Position numbers and translations under genes: made by a program. Source: Dunaliella salina (lineage: Eukaryota; Chlorophyta; Chlorophyceae; Chlamydomonadales; Dunaliellaceae). Taken from it: a stretch of DNA of 36,408 bases. A model generated the notes under the pieces. The model saw only the letters and a list, made by a program, of their open reading frames with translations, did no database searches and was not told the DNA's origin. The stretch is from positions 1 to 36,408 of the forward strand of contig MU070308.1 in the NCBI GenBank assembly GCA_002284615.2. The letters run 5' to 3'. Shown one piece after another: positions 1 to 7,935 of this stretch. The stretch's first letter is position 1, and every line of letters starts with the position of its first letter.

Positions 1-460
1 TACTCGAAAAACAGCAGCAAGAACAAGAGAGTGATTTTAGAGTACTCGGAGAATAGCTAGAGTACTCGAAAATCAGCAGCAGACTCTAGAGGTTAATTTC
101 AGGGTACTCCAAGAGTACCTTGAGTACTCAAAAAACAACAGCAATCTGGAGGGTGATATCAGGGTACTCCAAGTTAAGCTAGAGTACTCGCGTTCTGCAG
201 AACAGCACAGGCCGGATGAGGCTGAAGCGGGATTTAGAGTACTCTGCTCCTGTCTCGAGTACTCCAGAAGGTCGTGGAGGGTGCCTCCTTAGAGTACACG
301 AGGAGGTATTTGGAGTACTCCAAAGGGGCTTCGAGTAACGGGGGGGGTTTTCGGATAGTACCCGAAAACATGTCTAGAGTACTCGAGAAATGGTTCTGGG
401 GTACTCGAGTAACTGCACCTGCCACCACTCAGAGCCAATCTTCGAGTACTCTGAACAAAA
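1..460. repeat. Array of GAGTACTC palindromes
   Basis: The 8-bp palindrome GAGTACTC occurs exactly at 40, 60, 122, 182, 237, 257, 313, 377 and 444, with GGGTACTC variants at 102, 162 and 399. Spacing is about 20-67 bp and not strictly periodic. Several sites extend to AGAGTACTCGA. Small ORFs on both strands here are by-products of the repeat. No gene seen. Confidence 0.8.
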
Positions 461-498
461 TAGAGTCAGCTCTCGAGTCAGGTGGTTTACGTGAGTGG

Positions 499-768
499 AG
501 CTTCTGGGAGCGGGTTTGCTGGACGTGCGGCGGCGGAGGACGGGAGGAGGAGAGTTCGGGCGTCAAGAGGCATGGCGTCCGCAACCCTCCAGATCCCCAC
601 CAGATCTGTTTCTGGCTCTCTCCTCGGCTAGCTGTGTCTAGTGTAGCTTTTGAGGGCCTTCTGGTGAGGCCACTGCTACCTTGCTAGCCTGCTAGCTTGT
701 TAGTAGTGGACCTTTCCTTAATGCACGCGGCCTCTGGCTTGCGTAGACTTTTCTTTTCTTTTCTTTTC
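499..768 (+). mobile_element. 5'-truncated 3' end of the same LINE family
   Basis: This stretch is collinear with 12181-12450, from GCTTCTGGGAG to the (TTTTC)n tail. It includes the C-terminal coding end (NPPDPH, here followed by CAG rather than TAG) and the 3' UTR. Its left edge abuts the GAGTACTC array at about 499. Severe 5' truncation is typical of target-primed reverse transcription. Confidence 0.75.
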
Positions 769-782
769 GTCAGAGAGGATAG

Positions 783-910
783 GTTACAAGGTTACAAGGT
801 AAGTTTTGGCCTTCAACCATGAAGTCTGGCTGCTCTGCTTTCCCTAGAAAACCAAGTGAATGCAGTATAACACACAGGCAGGGGAAAAGACACAGGTAAA
901 AAGCAGACAT
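783..910 (-). mobile_element. 128-bp truncated retroposon with 14-bp target-site duplication
   Basis: GTCAGAGAGGATAG occurs at 769-782 and again at 911-924, exactly flanking this insert. The left end (minus-strand 3' end) carries the repeat GTTACAAG twice and the phrase GGCCTTCAACCATGAAG, which also marks the left end of the larger insert at 5008-5977. It is therefore a 5'-truncated member of that family. Confidence 0.7.
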
Positions 911-1850
911 GTCAGAGAGGATAGAAGTGAGTCTTTCTTTGTCAGGGAAACGACGATGGAAAATCTATTTAGGTAGGGTTCTATTTGTCGAGTGCTCAGG
1001 AATCTGGAGGTCCTTTTTTTGTTGGCAAGATAATCTGCGCTGCCAATATCCATGGAGGCAAAGCCTGCCCCAAGAGAGCCTTGCTGATACCTTTAAGGAA
1101 GATTCTGCTGGCAATATGGCGCTCTGTTACCATATTTGACATAGTTAAGTATTTGCATCCTGATAGAACGTGAAGGGCACTGCCAGGCGCTCCACACATG
1201 GGGCATTGCCCGGTTGGAAGCGTACTGCATGCTTAAAGAAGAAGAGGGTGCCTGTGCGGTAGTAAAGTGTTCCATTTTATTTTGCAAGGGAGTGTTGGCA
1301 TGATCTAGAAGGCATTACTGACCTTCTTTTATTGACAGTGTAAAGTAGACTTATGTAGAAAGAGTAGTATCCTATTCGGTGTTGGCCCTTTTTAAGTCTA
1401 TGTTTCGAGTGCATGTGTGCCCTCAGAGGACCATGAAGGTTGGATAAGTATTTTAGCTCTAAAGCAGGTAAGTTTGTACGGTTTGATGTACTTGCATGGG
1501 TGCGGGCAGTTTCCTTGTAAGTGAGCCAGGTGGTGTCGTGAAAAGGATTACCTTCAAGATTCACATAATGTAAGGTTATTTCAGCCAGGTTTCATCATCC
1601 TGAATGGCCTGATGCTTGGCAATGGCATCAGCGCATTCGTTTCCGGCAATTCCAGCATGAGATTTAACATGGAAGAAGTGAACTGATAGGTAAGTTGCAC
1701 ACAAGCTGTGTGAATGTCTTGAGGATATGTTTTTGAATGTGCTGGCGGTGCAGCTCTGGATATAGTATTTGATCTCTGATTTGTTGTAGAGAGTCAAGGC
1801 TATCGGTGGCAATGCAAGAGTAGCCTTGGAGGATTGCAAGAGGTGGGCGA
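911..1850 (-). pseudogene. Second LINE copy: RNase H, finger and start of the nuclease region (decayed)
   Basis: Read on the minus strand: CIATDSLDSLQQIRDQI (about 1800), HVKSHAGIAGNECADAIAKH (about 1650), NPFHDTTWLTYKE (about 1550), LSNLHGPLRAHMHSKHRL (about 1440), CPMCG then LHVLSGC (about 1200-1160), ERHIASRIFL, and LQIPEH (about 1015). Each block has its counterpart, in the same order, in the main element. Several frameshifts are needed. The start of the RNase H is cut by a fragment of the hAT-like repeat at 1838-1880, and the left end is cut by the insertions before 911. Confidence 0.75.
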
Positions 1851-1880
1851 CGGCCCGAATTCCTGAAAATGTTCTTTCCC
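1838..1880. repeat. End fragment of the hAT-like repeat
   Basis: AGAGGTGGGCGACGGCCCGA followed by TTCCTGAAAATGTTCTTTCCC matches the left end of the element at 2787. It sits inside the RNase H pseudogene and shortens its 5' part. Confidence 0.6.
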
Positions 1881-2057
1881 TGTGTTATTTTGGAACGATC
1901 GGTTACCACCGATCGGACCTTTGTGAACAGCACTTTGACATGTGTCAAAAATTCACATAGAACGCAAGGACTATCGTACTTTTTTTGACCAGCCAGAATG
2001 ACTCCTGATGTAATGTATAGTCGGACTGTATGCATCGATAGAACTTTACCCTACAGG

Positions 2058-2370
2058 CTCCAGAATGTGACTAGCGCAAACGCGGCATTTGAAGTGCTGC
2101 AACCCTTCTCAATATGTTTAATCTAGTGTCTATCTAATCAGAGCGTAGGTGTATGCGCATGCTCCAGAACGCGACCAGCGCAAACGCGGCATTTGAAGTG
2201 CTGGAACCCTTTCAAATATATTTAATGTAGTGTCCATGTATTCAGAGCGTAGGTGTATGCGCATCCTGCGGGTGGAACTTTTTCGTGTGACCTGAGTGAG
2301 CAGCATTTGACGTGCTGAAAACCTTTCTAGTATGTTCAATGTAGTGTCTATGTAATCATAGCCTAGGCAT
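2058..2370. repeat. Tandem repeat, about 104-bp period, three units
   Basis: Units begin at about 2058, 2162 and 2266. The first two are close (CTCCAGAA, GCGCAAACGCGGCATTTGAA, AGAGCGTAGGTGTATGCGCA); the third is diverged. The minus-strand ORF across it shows the repeat as DTTLNI twice. Confidence 0.75.
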
Positions 2371-2600
2371 CGCTGCACTTTGGGGGGCCAACTTCGTGTG
2401 ACGTTGATGTCTCGACTTCTGCTTTATGAAAACGATCTCTTCTATTTACATCGACATATGATTCAATGAAGGTCCAATGGTGGATTCTATGCCAACTATA
2501 TCAAGTGCACTTTTTTGTTGGTCTCATGTCCGCCGGTCGTTCCCCCAGCGCAGCGATACCAGTTCTAAATTTGACCAGGCCAACCATTATAATATAAATA

Positions 2601-2770
2601 AGGTGCGGGATGTAATATTACTTTTACAGTAATATTGCAGTAATATTACTTACCTGACTTCTCAGGTGCAGGATGGCACTTTGATATTACTGTAATATTA
2701 CACTCTGATATTACAATAATATTATTGTAATAATGAATTTCCAAAATGTAATACTACCTTCCGCACCTTG
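2601..2770. mobile_element. Short hairpin MITE with 10-bp TSD
   Basis: AGGTGCGGGATG at the left and its reverse complement (CCGCACCTT) at the right enclose inverted GTAATATTAC runs that can fold into a long hairpin. AATATAAATA flanks it at 2591-2600 and 2771-2780. It inserted into a fragment of the hAT-like repeat (AAATTTGACCAGGCCAACC at about 2570). Confidence 0.8.
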
Positions 2771-2786
2771 AATATAAATAGAAAAT

Positions 2787-3433
2787 CAGAGGTGGGCAAC
2801 GGGCCTAAGTTCCTGAAAATGTTCTTTCCCACCAATATTTTCCAAATTTGACCATGCCAATCATTATAATACCAATTAATAACTATGTTCACCACAAAAT
2901 GAAGAAAGTCGGAGGACCCCAGATCACTCTCCTGGCCTCAGATCACCCTAAAATGGCCCACAGCTCCACCCTGGGACCATTTTTCACCCCCAAAATAATT
3001 TCTTAATAACTCTTATATGATATGCTAACATCCTGCATGTTCAAAAGTGGGAATGAAGGAGGTCAAAAATTGACCTTTTTGGCACCCCTAGTGCTGGATT
3101 TTTTAAGGGAAATGGCTGAAATCCTGTATCTGACCAACCTCTGAGTCTTTTCACTCCATTTTTTTTTGGCATTGATATTTTTTTGGTTCAAGGACTCCAA
3201 ATCATTAAAAATCACCCAATTTGGTATAGTGGCTGGTCAGGCATGGTGGACGCTTGCTCGAAAAGTAGGGTTCACGTTTTGGCAAATAGCAGGAGTGGCC
3301 CCGAGTTGCACTTTTCAAATTCAGGAGCTGTGGAAGCATTTGATGCTAAGCGCAAAAAGTGCAAAGTGGGGCCACCTTGCTAAGGGAATATTTTAAAAGG
3401 ACCCCTGTTTGGGGCCTTCGTCGTCCACCTCTG
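2787..3433. mobile_element. hAT-like non-autonomous element, about 650 bp
   Basis: Left end CAGAGGTGGGCAACGGGCC; right end is the inverted form, CGTCGTCCACCTCTG. hAT elements typically start CAG-GGTGGGCAA. No coding capacity is seen; the ORFs at 3166-3396 are chance. Its whole length matches 29115-30256 (minus the insertion there) in inverse orientation. No clear TSD is found here. Confidence 0.7.
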
Positions 3434-3630
3434 GGATTTTTTTTGTCTATGGATGGTAATTTGAGGAATTTGTTGATGGTTGAGTTCGAAGGGTAGTTTT
3501 TGAAATACATTGAAACCAGTCTCAGTTTCTGGGTGCCTGGGATTGAGAATTCGAGTTTGAACTGGGTCATTGCTGATGTTTCTTACTACCCCCGGCTTGC
3601 CTCAGGGATGTCTCGAGCTAAGTTTATGAG

Positions 3631-3820
3631 TAAGGTGCGGGATGTAATATCATATTCTGGAGATTTCTTATTACAATAATATTATTGTAATATCACAGCG
3701 TAATATTACAGTAATATCAAAGTGCCATCCTGCACCTGAGTAGTCAAGTAAGTAATATTACTGTAATATTAACTGTAATATTACTGTAATATTACTGTTA
3801 AAGTGCCATCCCGCACCTTA
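3631..3820. mobile_element. Second hairpin MITE with 8-bp TSD
   Basis: It has the same AAGGTGCGGGATG / CATCCCGCACCTT ends and GTAATATTAC core as the copy at 2601, in inverse orientation. TTTATGAG flanks it at 3623-3630 and 3821-3828. The two MITEs bracket the hAT-like element at 2787-3433. Confidence 0.8.
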
Positions 3821-3844
3821 TTTATGAGCCAGTTTGAGTTGTTC

Positions 3845-4340
3845 TCATCTAATCTGATTCTTGCAGTGATCCAGACAGCAATGATTTGTAGGCTCCAGGA
3901 GTGGGCAGAACGATTTCCTCACTGACCCAGAAAGGGAGAGTGGAGCAATTGAGGGCTGTTGAGGGCATGGCTCCCAATGTGCAGCAAAGGTGGGGATAAG
4001 CAGAAAGGAGTCTAGAGTACGGGTTGTGCTCATTGGACCTTCCCAGCTCGGTAAGAACATGAAAGTTGCTGTTGCATTGTCTTGTTGTATGGCAGAGTAA
4101 ATGGCGTGTTCGAGGATAAGGTACACCACATGGTCATCATAAAATTGGATGACGTATTAAGAATTCCAGTAGGTGATTGGGGGTGTGATGCAGGGGTGAA
4201 GCCATTTTTTCCTCAGTTGCTAGTGCCCATTTGTGTGGATGTCATTTGGTAGGATTTGCGTATATGATTTTCTTGTTTTCTTACTTTGTTGCTATCTAGT
4301 GATAGAAATTAAGCGTGCCATCCATGTTTCAATGGTTTCT
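3845..4340 (-). pseudogene. Decayed copy of the methyltransferase-like retroelement region
   Basis: Minus-strand reading gives YDDHVVYLILEHAIYSAIQQ then ATATFMFLPSWEG. This aligns with YDDETMFQLLRHPVHSSLQ and ATFMLLPHWRG of the main element. The HPP before YDD is lost in this copy. Upstream (to about 4340) the match is weaker and in other frames. It shows that the domain belongs to the family and is not a chance insert in one copy. Confidence 0.6.
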
Positions 4341-4469
4341 GTGAACACATGCTCTTTGTCTTCATCTTTTCTTGCCTGATGTACAGAGAAAGCTCTGTCT
4401 GCCAACGCATTTTTTTCCATCTACAGGGGGCTTGGAGGGGTGGGGGGGGGGGGGGGGGGAGGAAGGGGG

Positions 4470-4612
4470 TCAATAAAGAATGGGAGGAGAGTCTGGGCGT
4501 CCAGGAGCATGGCCCGAAAATGGTTAGCAGTGTCTGGTTCAGGGCCTTGTGGTGAGACCCTAGCAAGCTAGCTTGCTAGGGAACCTTTCCTAAATGCACA
4601 CTGCCTTTTTTG
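4470..4612 (+). repeat. Degenerate LINE 3'-end fragment after a poly-G run
   Basis: GGGAGGAGAGTCTGGGCGTC, CAGGGCCTTGTGGTGAG, AGCAAGCTAGCTTGCTAGG and CCTTTCCTAAATGCACACTGCC follow the order of the LINE 3' end. A run of G lies at 4441-4459. Confidence 0.55.
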
Positions 4613-5007
4613 GCTGAGGAAGTATTTATTGCAGAAAAGATGGCCGGATGAGTCATCCGCATGCTGTTTTAGCACAAGGGTCAAAAAGGTACCAGGACGC
4701 CATGCCTTTTTTTGTGTGGGGCTCTGACCCATCCACCCAGCCCAAAACCTCTCCTCAAGTGTCCTAATCCCAACAAGAAGGGCAACTATCTGATCTTAGT
4801 TTGATTCCTTGGCAACCTCCACATCCGTCGCACTTAAAAAGTGATTGCAGCAGAGTGATGCAAAAGGAGGCAATACTGAGCAGAAGATGCCCATGCATAC
4901 CTGCAAGGCACCTGTGACTGGCTGGCTTATAAGCCCAAAAAATGCCCTCCTAACTTTACCAAGCAACAATGCGTTGCACATTGTCACTATCTTGGAGCTT
5001 GGGATTG

Positions 5008-5977
5008 GATTACAAGGAGGTTTTTGCCTTCAGCCATGAAGCTTGGCTGCTCGGCTCTTCAACAAAGTAAGTCTTGAGAGAAACGATAGGGGAAAAATGT
5101 TTGGTCACAATGTGTTGTTGAGGCACAGAAGGAGCAAACAAGGCAGAGAAGGAGAGGAAAACTGGACAAGGACTTAAGTTTGAAGTATCACCGCAGAACA
5201 CTCCTTCCCACAGCAACTGCACAGGCACACCTCAGTCATATTACTTTGCACGGTCCTTTACTTTTCTTGCCGCAACACGCTCCTTCTGCTTTTGTGTAGG
5301 TTCACGAGGCAGCGGGCCCTCATACAGAAGGAAAGAAACCAGCTGAACTGCATACTGCTGCTGTTCCTCTTCTGTGTCAAAGTTGGCAGGTGTTCTTTTG
5401 CACAGCTTATTCAGGATGTTCTCCTCACCGCATCTCCGCTTGAAGTTGTCCCACTGGCCCAGGCTCATGGCAAAAGAGGAATCCTCGGGAACCGTCCCGC
5501 GGGGCGCCTGAGCTAGTGCCAGTGCACGCTGTGGCTGGTGCTCTTGTGGAGCTGGTGCCACAGCACGCACCGGCTTGTGCTCAAGTGCTCCGCGAGAGGT
5601 GTTCTGCCTAGCAGCATCCTCCCGCTTCCGCTTGTTGCTGCTGTCGTTGCTGCTGGTAGAGCCCGCCTGAGCTTGTGCCTGAGGCGGGTGCTCTTGGAGA
5701 GCTGGTGCCCCAGGCTTGTGCTCAGGCTGTGCTCCACTGCTGCTGCTAATGGGAAGGACGCCCTTGAACGCCTCCCTAGCCAAACGAGCAGTAGTTTCCA
5801 GAGGTTGGACGATGCGCCTTGTTCCCGGTAAAATGGGGAGAGACCCGTGCCTCCATGACCTTCACGTTGAAGGTTCCCTATTGTTCACCGCCATGGTACC
5901 GGTGCTCCCTGGCCTGTGCTCCCGAAGGAACTTGTGACAGGGTGCTCCGTAATACCGAATATAATAATTTTTTTTTT
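5008..5977 (-). mobile_element. 970-bp insert with 13-bp TSD carrying an ORF
   Basis: GAGCTTGGGATTG occurs at 4995-5007 and 5978-5990, directly flanking the insert. The right side has a run of T before the TSD. The left end (GATTACAAGGAGG, GCCTTCAGCCATGAAG) matches the 128-bp insert at 783-910. In minus orientation it has an ORF near its 5' end and 3' sequence ending in CCTTGTAATC, which is repeated (CCTTGTAA twice) in the short copy. This looks like a retroposon with a short-repeat 3' end. Confidence 0.7.
5241..5892 (-). pseudogene. ORF of the 970-bp insert, 217 codons with one internal TGA
   Basis: An intact frame of 180 codons runs 5783-5241 (MAREAFKGVLPISSSSG to RVAARKVKDRAK). The same frame continues upstream to an ATG at 5892 (MAVNNREPST) with a single TGA at about 5862-5860, where CGA to TGA would be a simple change. 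The middle is rich in Gln, Ala and Pro with repeats (EHKPGAPALQEHPPQ and EHKPVRAVAPAPQEHQPQ) and a basic KRKRED. The C-terminal part (LGQWDNFKRRCGEENILNKL, then NFDTEEEQQQYAVQLVSFLL) looks like a folded helical domain. No known family recognised. Confidence 0.55.
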
Positions 5978-6120
5978 GAGCTTGGGATTGATCAGCTGCA
6001 TGTTTGCCTCCTCAACCCGGGCTTCAGGCACCCTTGGACGCATGGCACTGACTACCAGCTAAGCCCACAGGCTCCCTGTTTTCCCAAATGTGCACAAAAA
6101 TGGTATCAATGGGCATGTCT

Positions 6121-6654
6121 TCAGCCAGAGAATCCGATTTTACCTTTGCAATTCAGAGTGACTCAGAAAATCCATGCATTCTAGATCCCTGGACCACCCA
6201 CCCCTATCAACCTTTTGGGACTATCAGGTACATCTTCCAAAAGTTCTCAGGGTCAAAAAAAAGGAAAAAGGAAAAGGAAAAAGAAAAAAGACTCAGACAG
6301 AGGAATTTTCCTCAATATAGAAATATAGGAAAAGGAAAAACATTGGCTTGAAACGCATTGAGTCTGTCTCACCAGAGTTCTAAATTTTTTAGCTGTTAAA
6401 TTTGTACATGACGTTCAAAAGTTGCACCTTCTGCTGCCTCCTGCCGCGAGAATGAAAGAAAGCATTAGGGGAAGGTTCTCTGAACCATGAAATTCCGTGC
6501 AAAAAAGGGCGAATGCAATAAAATAAAAAACTTTAAATCCCTTCTCCTTGGTGGCAACGACTTGCTACACAAAACCCACCGTCAATCAAGAATTTGTTTT
6601 TTTGGCTGGGGCAGTGATTTCTTTACTTTTTCTCAATACCCGATTTTCATTAGC
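6121..6654. other. Unassigned stretch with purine tract
   Basis: A GGAAAA-type purine tract lies at about 6256-6292. No supportable gene; ORFs here are short and lack coding character. Confidence 0.5.
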
Positions 6655-6812
6655 TCTGTATCTGGATCTCTCCTAGGCTAGTCGTATCCCGTGTAGGCTT
6701 AGAGGGCCTTCTGGTGAGGCCTCTGCTAGCTTGCTGGCTTGTTAGTTAGGGGACCTTCCCTTAATGGATGCGGCCTCCGGCTTGCACAAACCTTTCTTTT
6801 TTCTTTTCTTTT
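6655..6812 (+). repeat. LINE 3'-end fragment
   Basis: CTGGATCTCTCCTAGGCTAG, GAGGGCCTTCTGGTGAGGCC, GACCTTCCCTTAATG and a terminal TTTTC tract follow the main element's 3' UTR in order. A further diverged fragment lies at about 6955-7055. Confidence 0.65.
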
Positions 6813-7055
6813 CACCTTATTGGGCCACTAAGCTTAAAACAAAAGTGCTTCTCATTGCCAGGTTCTGGATGCAAGTGCTTCTTGTCACCCAGTGTATGGG
6901 CCCGCATGTACTTCACGCAAACAGGGCCTGGGATTCAAATTTTGTCCTGGGGTCAGCTTGGGGGTTCTGTTGAGGCCCTTTGTTGGAGACTTTCGTCCTT
7001 TTCTTAATGCATGCCGCCTAATGGCAAGCACAGTTCTTTTCTTTTTCACTTTCCT

Positions 7056-7786
7056 TTCTGTAACCACCCAGATCCCTGCAGGTCTTACCTGTCGAACAGA
7101 AAAATATTCAAGCCTTGTGGTGGACGGGACCCACAGCTTTCAAGTTAATGGGTAGTTTTCCTTGGTTAATACAATGACTTTCCCCTGGCTGCATGGTACA
7201 TAGGCATTAATATATGTAACGTTCTGCTTGGCTGACAAATACACCCAGTGACCATAACCATGGACAGTGATGGTCATGAATGTATGAGCATTTGCCCTCT
7301 CATGAAGAAAACTGTACATGTTTAAAAGCTTGCCGAAGGTCAAAGGCCCCTGAATGCTGTAGCTGTACACTTTCCACAGGCTACAGTTGGTATTCCTTCA
7401 CTTCTGTGGGTGACAGCAACTGCGCCGGTGTGTAAGGAAACCAAGCCAACACAAAAAGTCCGCCGCGACGCTTCAAACTCGTGACTGAATGCAGAACATA
7501 TGGAAGGAGCCACGAAAATGTATGATCCAATTTCCAACCCCAGTATCAAGACAAAGAAGAACTCTGGACACACTACATATGATACGAGCGATTAGAAAAG
7601 GGGGGAAGACAGCACTGCCTGGAATTGAACTTCACATGAGAAACCTGACATTACCATTATGCTTCAAGCGACTCTTGACTTCCATTGCACCTCACTTGTA
7701 ATTAAAAACACCATGCAAAATTTGTGGCGCATTGACAACATGTCTGATTGTCCAGAGAAAGGCTGGAGGTATTGAATGCGCAGTGC
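7056..7786. other. Unassigned stretch left of the minus-strand gene
   Basis: No gene or recognisable element. The ORF at 7489-7701 lacks any motif. Any 3' UTR of the minus-strand gene would lie within it. Confidence 0.4.
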
Positions 7787-7935
7787 TCATACAAACGCTG
7801 GGACCGTGTCCTCGAGGCCCTCACTGTTGATGGAATAAAAATTAAAAGACTTAGTCCTTGCTGAAAGGTTGGGTACATGCTTCTTGTCCTTTGTGCTGTC
7901 CGCCAAAAGCCATGTAGGCCATTGCTGATCATTGC

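Larger units (their letters stand above)
4720..6120 (+). repeat. Dispersed repeat E, split by an insertion
   Basis: 4720-5007 and 5991-6120 together match the copies at 18440-18905 and 21748-22148: first GATTGCAGCAGAGTGATG and CCTGCAAGGCACC, then GCTGCATGTTTGCCTCC and CATGGCACTGACT. The two halves are separated by the insert at 5008-5977. The class of E is unknown. Confidence 0.6.

Noticed and set aside
5292..5937. Plus-strand ORFs opposite the retroposon ORF
   Set aside because: Shadows of the minus-strand frame, which has a matching upstream ATG and better composition.
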